A stretch of 64,000 nt of DNA from Cantharellus purpuraceus (lineage: Eukaryota > Basidiomycota > Agaricomycetes > Cantharellales > Hydnaceae): the NCBI GenBank assembly GCA_025174535.1, contig JALBUN010000023.1:3038001-3102000 (forward strand), given 5' to 3'. Position 1 is the first letter of the stretch. Every line of letters starts with the position of its first letter. Positions 35,323-45,628 of the stretch are shown one piece after another. Below the pieces are notes generated by a model. That model searched no databases. It saw nothing but the letters and a program-made list of their open reading frames with translations, and was not told the origin of the DNA. Position numbers and translations under genes: made by a program.

Positions 35323-36128
35323 ATGCCTCCATCTACATATCCTCTACCATCTTACTTCCAGAAGACACCTCCCAAACCAACACCGTCCTCAGAAGGCGGC
35401 TGGCTATCCCCGGCGCTGACGAAAGTTTCGCACCTTCCAACTCCATTTATTACCACATTTCTCCTTATCCACCTGTCTGCACCAGTCCTCGCGAATGTAG
35501 GAGGTTCCGCACTTTCGTCGCAGGTTATGGCAAGTACATCCACGTGCGTATCCAAGCGAGATGCCAACTTAACGTGTCGTTCAAGCTCCTGGGACGCGAA
35601 TATTACCAGGGGACGTTCAGTGAGCCGTGGCTGCTCTTCGCGCCACTAGGAATTCACATAACGGCCGGAATTACAAAACGTCTCCTTGGGCCGAATCCAA
35701 TCCCCCGACGTCCATCTCTCCTGACTCTCACCGCGTACCCGATGCTGTTCTTCCTCCCAGTCCACACCCTCACGCACCGCATTATCCCCTCCGACCCCTC
35801 TCCGCCCATCTCCGCCCTTAGCCCCTCCGAGCTGAACTTCGAATTTGTAAAAGCTGGTCTCTCAGAGTGGCCCGTGAGGAGCTCGCTGTTGTACGCGGGG
35901 CTCGTGTTTTGTGGGCTCGTGCACGCATTTGAAGGGTGGGATGTAATTCTGCGCACGTGGGGAAATGGGAAAGGCCTTGGAAGGAAGGCGAGGCGGATCT
36001 TTTCCGGCCTTGGAATCGGAACTGTGCTGTCTGGTCTTCTTTGCGTTTCGAGGGAGCCTTTGAATGTCCTGCAGTCGACACTGGCGCAGATTAATGCCTC
36101 ATACTTGAGTTTGGCGGTCTTCCGTTAG
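35323..36128 (+). CDS. MCP1: Mcp1-like mitochondrial membrane protein (DUF1691)
   Basis: 249 aa from two exons (35323-35529 and 35586-36128). The intron starts GCAAGT and ends TTCAAG, a GC-AG intron that restores the family sequence VMLLGREYYQ. Conserved DUF1691 features: HLPTPFITTFLLIHLSAPVL, GREYYQGTFSEPWLLFAPLGIH and a set of hydrophobic helices (about residues 38-60, 80-105, 125-145, 170-190, 205-225). Yeast Mcp1 lies in the mitochondrial outer membrane and its overproduction rescues ERMES (mitochondria-ER tether) mutants, so a role in lipid exchange is likely by family. The gene stands alone between repeat-rich regions and appears intact. Confidence 0.82.
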
Positions 36129-36960
36129 TTTGGTCAGGGACTTTGGTTACATCTCTCGCTGCATCTCGCTGACAAGAGCGTATTGCAGGCTTGAACAAGT
36201 AAACTATGATTCTATGTATTTGTGAGCCGGGCTTCAAGCGTTCAGCCTTCTTACCTTGTAGTTTTGCAGGAGCATTTCATGCATGATTCATTATGGCTAT
36301 CAGCTTGCCTCCTTCCCGCTCTGCTCTTTTGAATCCATTGTGGTGCATGCCAGTTATGTTAATGCCGGAGAAGGCGCTTCTGCGAAGCCACTAGACCCGG
36401 AGGGTTTCGTTCTGAAGGAGCACTCCTTTATGGCATTGTCCCCAGTCTATTTCCTTATTCACTGTACGATCGACCACAAACCACTCTGCACATCTTTCAA
36501 AATTGGCAATATACTTGGGCGTACATACGATTACGCCCATGAGGTCGTGCAGATGGTCGTGCAAGTTGTCACCAACGATATAAAGTGCACACTCAACTCC
36601 ATGAATCATAGTTGATATCACAAGTCAACTACTCGCGAAACGGCTCCAATGAACAATCGCTCTGCAATCTATTGACGTGAATGTAAGAGGAGCACTGTGG
36701 GGACTAGACTGCTACCAGGCACAAACCCAGACTAGCATACATTGATGAATCTAGAAGTGGTCAAGTGAATTGCAAGTGGTGGGAAAGTACAAATCGAGAT
36801 CAAAAGACGCTACAGCTACAGTTGAGTAACAGTCACATTTCGTCCACAGATAACAGAATCGCCACTGTCTTCACAATCTCATGGTTTTTTTCGTCATTTT
36901 CTTATGATGTCCTGCATGCTTGAAAGCTCCTATTTGGTGGCCATTCCCGGCATGACCTGT
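36129..36960. other. Intergenic, no confident gene
   Basis: The open frame at 36283-36615 has neither a start context nor a recognisable domain. Nothing else seen. Confidence 0.35.
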
Positions 36961-37446
36961 TCAAGGAGTAACTGTAAGGCAAAAGCTGGGATCATATTGA
37001 GAACAAACATACGCACTCTTCTTTCCTGCGCGACGTGGGGCCGTGGCCGGAATCTGTTCGGCAGGGGGAGACGGTGCTGCTTCGACGGCCGACTCTGTGG
37101 CGGGCACAGACTGTGCCGGTTGCACAGGTGCAGCAGTCCCCGTATCGGAGAGATAGTCTACACCATGCCCATGTTCATTCGATGGTGATTGTACGCCTGG
37201 ATTTCGTGCCCAGTCACGATCTGTGGCTTGTCGTTTGACTTGCCGTGCTTGAGCCTGCTCGGCAAATCTGGAGGTGGGGTGGACGAGCGGATCAACAGGG
37301 TTCATCGCGTGGGAGCTTCTCGGGAATATATCAAGCGTCTGGGAGTGCCCATGGAAGCGACGAGAGAGATGTGTGTAGTGGCGGTTATGAAGGATGACGG
37401 CGTCAACGCCGAGGACGAAGATGAGGCAAACTGTGAAATGATGCAT
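36961..37446 (-). CDS. Small secreted or vesicular protein, unknown
   Basis: Two exons (37446-37017 and 36971-36961) around a 45 bp GT-AG intron give 146 aa. The N-terminus MHHFTVCLIFVLGVDAVIL is a plausible signal peptide. The mature part is polar, rich in Pro, Ala, Ser and basic residues, with possible dibasic processing sites (SRRFHG, VKRQA), then a Pro/Ala-rich segment (TAAPVQPAQSVPATES) and the basic end RRAGKKITP. There is no cysteine framework. Unspliced, the frame would read on to the tail KKSAYVCSQYDPSF, so the intron call depends on the splice signals only. Function unknown. Confidence 0.5.
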   Translation of the reverse strand: MHHFTVCLIFVLGVDAVILHNRHYTHLSRRFHGHSQTLDIFPRSSHAMNPVDPLVHPTSRFAEQAQARQVKRQATDRDWARNPGVQSPSNEHGHGVDYLSDTGTAAPVQPAQSVPATESAVEAAPSPPAEQIPATAPRRAGKKSAYVCSQYDPSFCLTVTP

Positions 37447-37544
37447 ATGGGGATGTTTGATGTGTATTCTCGGATCTATATCAGGTAAACTAAGGATTTG
37501 TGAGTAAAATATATATGGAAGGAATGATATGGTGAGAAGGGGAA

Positions 37545-37965
37545 CTCAACGTGCCCTTGACGCGCTCTGTCACATGTGTCACACGCAGTGGTCATCACTC
37601 CCAGTGGCTCAATATTGCTATGATTGGCCGAATCTCTTGTTTGGACCCGCAATTCGTCAATCTACTGACTGTTTGGTCATCGGAAAACTCAGGTATATCA
37701 CTATGTCTACCGGAACTCATAGCTTAGGAGTGTTGGAATATGCGAGCGGCACCGTGTTATTAGACAGCGCCGAGCTGCTATACAGTTAGATTACTTTATG
37801 TAACTACCTGTGCGTTTGTAACCCAACTACCACCACGTCGGTGTGATCGCTCCCTTCGTGTGTCCCTCCCTGCGCGTTTTTACATGAAGCCACGAAACGG
37901 CAGAATATGTTAGACATGTTCCCACAATGCCTCATTCATGTGTGATGGTGTTCTTAACCGTGCAG
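37545..37965. repeat. Dispersed 0.42 kb repeat, copy 1
   Basis: Nearly collinear with 45165-45585: both contain GCTCTGTCACATGTGTCACA, AACTCATAGCTTAGGAGTGT, TTATTAGACAGCGCC and GCGTTTTTACATGAAGCCAC in the same order and orientation. This copy keeps CpG sites (GACGCG, TCGGTGTGATCG) that are TpG or CpA in the other. Confidence 0.8.
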
Positions 37966-38136
37966 GGCATAGGCACCCACCCACCTGCCTGGGGAAACAC
38001 ACGCCTGTCTCTGGAGAAACTGCATCAAAACCTCATACAATGGAGTGGACGTTTATATCAAAGAGAATTGTAGAGGATTGGTAGATTTTCTGTGGAAACA
38101 TTATCGTAACTGACTACAATCTCAAAGACAGGGTAT

Positions 38137-38645
38137 TGGTATAATTCCTCATCCATTACGTATACGAAGAGGAGACGGGAAGCTGAAGTACAGTCACAAA
38201 ATTCAAGAGTGGGGGGCTGGAAAAGTCTAGAGGTGAGGCTAATCATGAGGGAATCCAGTACGGACTGGGGAGGCGAGCGATTCTTGCAGTGATCATCCCC
38301 AGTGGTTGAGATAAGGTGGAGAATATGGCGAGCTTGGGCCAGCTGATGAGGGTCCACTGACAGGGAGCCCTACCGGCTCATTATCATACTCCGGGAACCA
38401 ATCTAGGTGGAGGGGTAAGGACGGGAAGTGTCTTTGTCATATCCGTAACGTCGAATATAAGGGAGAGCTCCGCTATCAAGCCTACTAGTAGGGAACGGGA
38501 TCATCCCACTATGGTGCATATTCTGCGGGAAGTGCTCCAGAGTTTGTTCTTGCCGGCTATACCACCCCATTTATTCAGCGACGACACGCTGGTACCTTCA
38601 ATTACGCCGTTTGCAAAGCAGGACGAGGGTGACTATTCGCAGCTT
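38137..38645 (-). pseudogene. 3' part of an HMG-family gene, left arm of an inverted duplication
   Basis: The complement encodes the broken C-terminal region SRLDSGALPYIRRYGYDKDT, later DEELYQYPVFEI. It matches the intact 3' exon at the right window edge (GALPHIRHHAYDEG, DLDWFPEHGNEPVGLPVSG, DEELYPYPVFS). The duplicate in opposite orientation lies at 38890-39215 and 39943-40066. In-frame stops show it is dead. Confidence 0.7.
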
Positions 38646-38889
38646 CACTCGAGGGCTGAGGCAGGTGTACCACCCCATGGAACTGATGTAGCTCCTGCTG
38701 GTGTTTCACCGGATACAATGAGGGGAGCTCATCAGCAGTGGGCAGAGTGTATTCTCTCTCAGCGGAGTTCTCGACCTTTGTAGCCTCCTGCGCCGCCTGT
38801 GGTGCATGAAAATCCTAAACAAGCACGTCAGCGGACACATCTATGTATAAAAGAATAACACAATGTACCGGCATCTGGTGTCCATGCAA
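38646..38889. other. Spacer of the inverted duplication
   Basis: 244 bp between the arms. No repeat or coding unit recognised. Confidence 0.5.
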
Positions 38890-39290
38890 AAGCTGCGAAT
38901 AGTCACCCTCGTCCTGCTTTGCAAACGGCGTAATTGAAGGTACCAGCGTGTCGTCGCTGAATAAATGGGGTGGTATAGCCGGCAAGAACAAACTCTGGAG
39001 CACTTCCCGCAGAATATGCACCATAGTGGGATGATCCCGTTCCCTACTAGTAGGCTTGATAGCGGAGCTCTCCCTTATATTCGACGTTACGGATATGACG
39101 AAGACACCTCCCGTCCTTTCCCCTCCATTCTCCTAGATTGGTTCCCGGAGTATGATGATGAGCCGGTAGGGCTCCCTGTCAGTGGACCCTCATCAGCTGG
39201 CCCAAGCTTGCCATATTCTCTATCTTATCTGGGCAACTTCAACCACTCCGTGGGGTCGAATCCTGGCCTGACTCCTGAGCATGAGTAGCG
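38890..39290 (+). pseudogene. Inverted copy of the HMG-family 3' region, right arm
   Basis: The reverse complement of 38325-38645 up to about 39215. In plus orientation it is better preserved than the left arm: SRLDSGALPYIRRYGYDEDT, LLDWFPEYDDEPVGLPVSGP, ending TPEHE at 39286-39288. No start codon or HMG box precedes it on this strand, so it cannot make a complete protein. Confidence 0.7.
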
Positions 39291-39935
39291 CTGGGCGAAG
39301 GCTGAGTGCACTCCCAACGAATTAAGGTCTGGAGGGGGGAGGTTCGTCGAGGTGGCGGTACTTTGAGCTAGACTGCCTCCAATGGGAGCAGGGACTGACG
39401 ACGATCTGCGAAGCAGAGACTCGGGGTCACCATATAGTTGACCCTCAAACCTGGAACCCTCATCGGCGGAGACTAATATGGAATCGTCCCAGTGGGGAAG
39501 GCCAAGCGACTCACGGAGGCGCCTCAAGTTGGGAGGACAGTCCAGAGACAAGAGAGGGGGCACTGGACCAGGGTTACCTGGGTGTTCGTTCACCATCCCC
39601 ACTCTCGCGTTCCTCTTTTTCTTTTTCTTGGGTTGAGAACGGTTCAGTCGGAAAACGTATCCTGGACGTCTTAGCGTGCTCGTCCTTGACCGTTTAAGCT
39701 GCCTTGTGCCATTTCTATTTCTGCGAATAAGGAAGCATCCTCCATGCATTTCCAACCACTTTCGGGTGTTTCTTGTTGGGATCAGTGCATTTGGAAAGAT
39801 AATCGACACAGAATAGTATGGAACAGTTTGATGGGCGAGAGATACCATGCGACATGGGTGACCTGGGAGTACGTCTGGCCGCGGGAGAGCGTTTGTGCTT
39901 TGTATTGGGATCGCCTACCCAGTCACTAGTCAGTA
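39235..39935 (-). pseudogene. HMG-box protein fragment (MATA_HMG-like), broken
   Basis: The complement of about 39590-39870 encodes an HMG box: GISRPSNCSILFCVDYLSKC, then DPNKKHPKVVGNAWRMLPYS, then KWHKAA and VKDEHAK after a TAG. These blocks fit the MATA_HMG pattern (RPxNxFILFR...KKHPxVSxxxGxxWRxLPxxxKxKW). Further on, in another frame, PPNLRRLRESLGLPHWDDSI and FEGQLYGDPESLLRRSSS form the middle of the protein. The box suggests a former sequence-specific DNA-binding regulator. TAG and TAA codons and frame changes make it a pseudogene. It lies within the right arm of the inverted duplication. Confidence 0.72.
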
Positions 39936-39942
39936 CTGGGCC

Positions 39943-40066
39943 CGGTCCCCTCATGATCAGCCTCACCTCTAGACTTTTCCAGCCCCCCACTCTTGAATTT
40001 TGTGACTGTACTTCAGCTTCCCGTCTCCTCTTCATATATGTAATGGATGAGGAATTATATAGATCG
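39943..40066. repeat. Outer piece of the right arm of the inverted duplication
   Basis: The reverse complement of about 38137-38260 (shared ATCAGCCTCACCTCTAGACT-like block, CCCCCCACTCTTGAATTTTG, GATGAGGAATTATA). In the left arm the two pieces are 64 bp apart, here 727 bp. Confidence 0.8.
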
Positions 40067-40925
40067 AAGGTAAAGAGTAGAGGGGAATCGCGTGTAATTT
40101 CTTAAACAACAACGACTGAAGTCGCTGTCTTATATAGAAGAGAAAATACAATCCCATTGTCAATCCCCTTGTCCCCTTGTCCCCTTGTCTGAAACTAGTC
40201 CCCTTGTCCCTTTGACGCAGTGCTGAATTGGTGCTTATCCAACAAATTATACCACTGAGGAACTAGTCACATGGCTAGTTCCAACTCTTTGAGTCGAAGA
40301 GAGCGGAGTGTACGTCTAAGTCTAAGTACACTTCGCTCTCCTTTCGTCATATACATTTGTTATAGCAGAAGACAGTAGAACTCGTATTCGATCTTTCAAA
40401 GTGCCCAAACATCCATTATCAACCTTTCCTTTATTACACTTCACCATTTTCCAATTGATTAGACTATGTTGCTTCTACCATGACTCAAACAGTGCGCCTT
40501 TTGATTTCCCAGCCGGAACCTAGTTGAACATGCATGGGATCTCCTCGCCATTCAAGTAGGCTAGCTTCCATTCAGCCTCACCCTCCTCTATTGCTACAGC
40601 TCCTCCAGCCAATTTCCCTTCTAGGCCAGCCTCCCCTGCTCCCATTGGGAACACAGATGTACTGGCAACCACAGCCTCCAGATCTCTACCTCCCCTTACA
40701 GGAACACACACAAACATATTAGTCCTGGATTTGGACCCCACACTGTCCAGTGAGGACTCAACCTATCAGCCCTCCACCCCAACTTCTGCTCTAACCCCCC
40801 AAACTTCTAATTGCCCTGTGCCACTGACCCCCAGTCAGCCCACCTGCATCCTTTCCCTATCACACGCTTGCCTGCCCATGGACTGCTTCTAGTGCACTCA
40901 AACATTGACAATTGGATTCAAAACA
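40067..40925. other. Unassigned sequence; short repeats
   Basis: Contains a CCCCTTGTC-rich patch at 40160-40215 and an inverted pair (AGAGCGGAGTGTAC / GTACACTTCGCTCT) at 40298-40340. From about 40480 an uninterrupted Pro/Leu/Ser-rich translation (SPRHSSRLASIQPHPPLLLQ) suggests a possible retroelement gag start, but I cannot support a family. Confidence 0.3.
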
Positions 40926-41142
40926 ACCCCTGCTATGACACCACTCACCCAACCCCTGCTATGACACCACTCACCCAACCCCTGCTATGACACCACTCAC
41001 CCAACCCCTGCTATGACACCACTCACCCAACCCCTGCTATGACACCACTCACCCAACCCCTGCTATGACACCACTCACCCAACCCCTGCTATGACACCAC
41101 TCACCCAACCCCTGCTATGACACCACTCACCCAACCCCTGGT
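40926..41142. repeat. 26 bp tandem repeat, eight units plus a partial
   Basis: Eight units of AACCCCTGCTATGACACCAC + TCACCC, perfect or nearly so, ending in a partial unit AACCCCTGG. A minisatellite next to the truncated element at 41210-42295. There is no spacer variation, so it is not a CRISPR array. Confidence 0.92.
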
Positions 41143-41209
41143 AAGTTTAATTCACTGGCCTTTCCTTTCTTCCCCACATGGTGGGCTTATTTACCCACAA
41201 GTCTGTATG

Positions 41210-41780
41210 TATATCAGTAAACAAGGATGGTAACATTGAGGAGGTCAGTGAAGGTATCGTTCATGAACCACTGGAAGGTGGCTGGAGCATTGGTTAGTCC
41301 AAAAGGCATGACACACCATTCAAAAGATCCATATCAAGTGTGGAAAGTTGTTTTCCACTCATCACCTTCTCAGATGTAGGCATGTTGGAGATCTATTTTG
41401 GAATAGATCTTAGCCTTTCACAGGCTCTCAAGTAGGTCTGCAGTGTGGGGTATTGGGTATTGGTCTTTCTTGGTGATCTTGTTAAGTCCACAGAAGTTGA
41501 TGCATAGATGGAGTGATCTGTCCTTTTTGCAGATAAATAGGACTGGAGCTCCATGAGGGGATAAGGATGGGCGGATGAAGCCTGTGGCCAAGTTCTCATC
41601 TATGAATGTTTGGAGGAGTATTGTCCTCTTCATTGACAGCCTCTAAGTGGTCCGTCGGTTCTTCAATGACCTTGGGGATGGTGTCAATGCTGGGAGCAGG
41701 CACCTCGATGGTTCATGCACATTTGGAATTGGTGGTGGATCATGGCTTTGGTAGGAGTGAGTATGGCAGTTTGAATATAC
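41210..41780 (-). pseudogene. Family A element with internal deletion (gag start joined to RT)
   Basis: Reading from the LTR on the minus strand, the gag start region (41780 to about 41615; same leader as the other copies) is joined directly to reverse transcriptase (about 41615-41210; [36 protein letters not shown]). Most of gag, the protease and the RT start are missing. The RT ends near 41210 at the point where FMNDTF would lie. At two codons where the copy at 25755 and 25830 has TGA, this copy has CAA (41460-41462 and 41395-41397). Confidence 0.82.
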
Positions 41781-42295
41781 TGTTATGCACTAGGTCTGAT
41801 TGGGGGTCAGAGATTGGGTTGGAGATTGGGTCAGAGTCAGGGCAGGAATTGGGGTGCATTGTGGAGGTCAGAACAGACTTTGGCTTCAGCTTATGTGCTG
41901 TGCCCTCACTACTACCAGTGTCTGAGATGTCAGAGATGGAGTACAACTTAGATAGTTAGGATCGGACTTAGGAGCTAGGTGTGATTTGATATTCAAACTG
42001 GGGAATGAAGTCCCCAGTCAGGCAACTTAAACACATAATAATTACTCCAGTGATGGGTCTCTGAGGCCGACAGCCTTAGATGAGTATGTCCGAGTCTGAT
42101 GGGGATGGATGTCTGGGTTCCTATGGTGATGCTGATGCATCAATTGGAACTGGAGATGGATGGGCGAGATTGGCAGTGACAATCGGACAGATAAATGGAG
42201 ATGTGATGGTTTCCAAATGGAGTATAGATTTCATGTGTGTGGGGATCTGAGTGGATCAGATGGGGATCTGGGCATTAATGAATATATTCATAACA
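41781..42295 (-). repeat. Family A 5' LTR of the deleted element
   Basis: 515 bp, TGTTATGCAC...TTCATAACA, immediately upstream (in minus sense) of the gag remnant. Confidence 0.85.
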
Positions 42296-42299
42296 ACAC

Positions 42300-42665
42300 C
42301 AGCAACAACTAATTTTCCAATATTAACTAAAAAACTTCAATAATGAGGAAGAATCAATTGATTCTTCCTTTGGAAGTTCAAAAAAGTGTTAAAGGGTGTC
42401 TAAGTTCACACCATTGCACAGAACTCAACCAAGTGTATTGGTTGGGCAATGTGCTGTACAGTGTGGTAGTTACTAAGTTTTCTATCTACTATATGTGGAC
42501 CCACATGTGTACTTGGGTCCACTGGCTTACATAATAACTATACATATGCACCCATAGGGTGCATATATCTATCAAGAAGACAGCATCCCTTAATGGAATG
42601 CTGCATACACTAATTATAACTATCTAGCTACATACTATAGTAAGTAAGTACCTTGGGTACTTACA
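42300..42665. repeat. Family D LTR or flank fragment
   Basis: Shares CACAGAACTCAACCAAG, TTGG-GTGCAATGTG-like, CATGTGGACCCACATGTGTA and GGTGCATAT blocks with 44825-45020, in the same order. It precedes the family D RT fragment. Confidence 0.6.
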
Positions 42666-44240
42666 GTTTGACTTGCATGAACAGAATGACAATACAGTGA
42701 AGGATGTAACACCCTTCCCTGATCAGGACAACATCAGACACAATGTTGCCTGCTGTACATATCAATCTAAACTTGATATGTCTGAGGTGTATGAACAGAT
42801 ACATGTCAGGTCAATGGATATACCCTATTTAAGTTGCCTGACTGGGGACTTCATTCCCCAGTTCGAATATCGAATCACGCCTAGTTCCCAAGTCTGATTC
42901 TAACTCTCTAAGTCATACTCTGTCTCTGAAATCTCGGACACCAGTATTAGTGAGGGTGCAGCACATAAGCTGAAGCCAAGTCCATTCTGACCCCCATGAC
43001 ATACCCTGACTCTCTCTCCAACTCCAACCCAACCTCCAACCTGGATGTCCAGGTTCCTATGGTGATGCTGATGCATCAATCAGAACCGGAGACGGATGGG
43101 CAAGATTCGGTGGTGACAATTGGACAGATAAATGGAGATGTGATGGTTTCCAAATGGAGTATAGATTTCATATGTGCGGGGATCTGAGTGGATCGGACAG
43201 GGATCTGGGCATTAATGAATATAGTCATAACACAGCTCATGACTGCCATCTTCTGAGAATATATCAGAAGATTTGTCCATGTATATCTGGACAACATATT
43301 TGTGTACTCTCATACAATACAAGAGCATGAACACCACCTAGAGATGGTGTTCACCAAGCTCAGGAAAGCACATATGTTCCTGAGCAAGGATAAGATCAAT
43401 CTATACTCAACAAGTATGGATTGCCTTGGTCACCTAATAGATGACCAAGGCGTGCACACAGATGCTGATAAAATGCAGCAAATACAAGAGTGGAGACAAC
43501 CTAGGTCATACCACAAAGTCCAATGTTTTCTTGGACTAGTGCAGTATCTGGTGCACTATATGCCAGGCATAACTGCATACACAACCCCATTATTGGGTTG
43601 TGCTTGTAATAATCATCCATTCTTATGGACACCACTGCTGGAGAAATGCTTTGAAAGCATCAAGCTCCTAGCATGTAGGGCTCCAATATTGAAGCCCATT
43701 GATGTCAATAACCCTGATACTATTTGGGTTATTACTGACAGCTCCAAGACTGGAGTTGGAACTGTCTATGGACAAGGAAAAGATTGGCAGACCTGTTGGC
43801 CTGCTGGATTCCTATCCAAGAAATTTAGTGCTGCACAACAGCACTATAAGACTCACAAGCACAAGACTATAGCCATGCTCAAAGCCCTAATGAGATGGGA
43901 AGATAAGCTACTAGGATGAAAGTTCATCCTAGTAACCAACCACAAGGGTCTCAAATACTTTGAGACCCAAAAGAACTTGTCTCCTAGACAGATTAGGTGG
44001 TGGGAGTTCTTATCCCATTTCAACTTCACCACCCTGCATATAGACAGGGTAGAGAACAAAGTAGCAGATTGTCTATCATGCTACTATGCTGATGACTCCC
44101 CAACAGAGAGTCATCCCAACTACATCTATGTGAGTGCAGATGTATGTCTCGACCCTGAAGGAGAACTGCTCCCTATGGAACAGTTCATTGAGATCAGGAC
44201 AGCAGCGAATGAGACAATAACTATTGAGTCAGATTGAGTG
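42666..44240 (+). pseudogene. Gypsy pol (family D): RT and RNase H, split by LTR fragments
   Basis: The first RT piece (42666-42828) contains LDMSEVYEQIHVRSMDIP. After inserted family A LTR pieces (about 42831-43232), RT resumes with QLMTAIF and FVHVYLDNIFVYS, where the YLDD motif has become YLDN (AAC at 43293-43295). Then HLIDDQGVHTDADKMQQIQE, QCFLGLVQYLVHYMPGITAY, and an RNase H domain (ITDSSKTGVGTVYGQG, VTNHKGLKYFETQK, TLHIDRVENKVADCLS) up to 44240. RT residues between the two pieces are missing. A family C LTR truncates the 3' end. Confidence 0.85.
42831..43232. repeat. Chimeric family A LTR: two halves in opposite orientation
   Basis: 42831 to about 43035 reads in sense orientation (TTTAAGTTGCCTGACTGGGG onward, up to CCAACCTCCAACC). 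From about 43042 to 43232 the sequence reads in antisense (ATGTCCAGGTTCCTATGGTG...GTCATAACA). Neither half is complete. Such a head-to-head structure cannot arise by simple insertion. Confidence 0.78.
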
Positions 44241-44707
44241 GACTTGGCTTCAACTTGTGTGTTGCACCCCCTCAGATCGTTGGTCCAATATTTCAGAGTT
44301 CAGAGTACAGAGTTGGATCAAGGATCCAGAGTTTGACTTGTCAAGAAGGTACTTGTCAAGAAGCTAGCAACCAAGAAGTTGATGGGGCAAATTTGGTTGA
44401 TATACAAACTACTGTAATAGACAGAGAGTAGCCCATATAAGTATGTGGAGAATTGAATGCTGAAACTAAAATGATAAGACAATAAGACAGATATGGAGTA
44501 CAACACAGAAAGGAGTTTGGAGTTCAGACCCAAGTCTGAACTAAACTAAGCAATATAAAAGAAGGAGGTTTGTTGTCACCATAAGAAGAAACTACTTATA
44601 AGGAGAACAATAATGGAGTTTGGGGTTGATGGAGGTGGAGTTGATGGATAATGGAGATGGAGGAGATGGAGATCTGGAGATCAGACTTGGTGTTACAGGA
44701 TGTAACA
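44216..44707 (+). repeat. Family C LTR, 5'-truncated
   Basis: Runs from ACAATAACTATTGAGTCAGA to GATGTAACA, collinear with 18250-18748 and 19225-19722 but lacking the first 100 bases. It joins directly to family D pol. Confidence 0.75.
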
Positions 44708-45062
44708 CCTAACAACCATCACACATAGTACCTGTGAGAATTATTAGTAGCTTTGATGCTTATACTATGAGTTTATAAAATTTTATTATCTGACTTAATA
44801 ATTATCAGTAACAAATACTCTCTACTGAGCACAGAACTCAACCAAGATATATTGGTTGTGCAATGTGATGTACAGTATAGTTTTCTCTAAGTTATTTCTA
44901 TCTACATGTGGACCCATACATGTACTTGGATCCACAGCTTATGTAACAACTATATATGCACCCCATGGGTGCATATCTATCAAAAGGGCAGCATTCCTCA
45001 ATGGAATGTTGTATATACATACAGTCAATAATTATACTTTCTGCTTGATGGACACAATTTGA
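44708..45062. repeat. Family D LTR-like fragment
   Basis: Contains CACAGAACTCAACCAAGATA, TCTACATGTGGACCCATACA and CATGGGTGCATATCTATCAA, shared with 42410-42600 and partly with 3370-3450. Probably the downstream LTR of the family D element. Confidence 0.6.
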
Positions 45063-45164
45063 CCATTTAAGGAAATATGAGATATTAGCTAAGCTCCGTT
45101 AATCAGCCCCGTTTGCATGCGCTCTATTTCACAAGGTCATTCAGCGCTACAACATACAATGTGC

Positions 45165-45585
45165 TCTTGATGTGCTCTGTCACATGTGTCACACGCAGTA
45201 GTCACCACTCCCAGTGGCTCAATATTGCTTTGATTGGCAGAATCTCTCTTGTTTGGACCCACAATTCATCAATCTAATGACTGTTTGGTACATTGAAAAA
45301 CTCAGGGTATATCAATATGTCTACCGGAACTCATAGCTTAGGAGTGTTGGAATACGTGAGTGGCGCGTGTTATTAGACAGCGCCAAGCTACTATACAGTT
45401 AGATTACTTGTGTAACTACCTGTGCGTTTGTAACCCAACCACCACCACGTTGGTGTGATCGCCCCCTTCATGTGTCCCTTCCTGCGCGTTTTTACATGAA
45501 GCCACGAAACAGCAGAATATGTTAGACATGTTCCCACAATGCCTAAGATAATGTCGCATTCATGTGTGATGGTGAATACAGTTTT
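45165..45585. repeat. Dispersed 0.42 kb repeat, copy 2
   Basis: Same order and orientation as 37545-37965 with scattered C-to-T and G-to-A differences at CpG sites. It ends about 45 bases beyond the stop codon of the SDR gene (complement), so it may supply that gene's 3' transcript end. Confidence 0.8.
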
Positions 45586-45628
45586 CCAATTCAAATAGAA
45601 AAGCTACATATTTCGAGACGCCGCCCTA

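Noticed and set aside
36283..36615. 110 aa ORF downstream of the Mcp1-like gene
   Set aside because: No motif, no start context, complement also open; kept only as intergenic.
40926..41142. CRISPR-like array
   Set aside because: A eukaryotic contig, and the 26 bp units are contiguous with no unique spacers.
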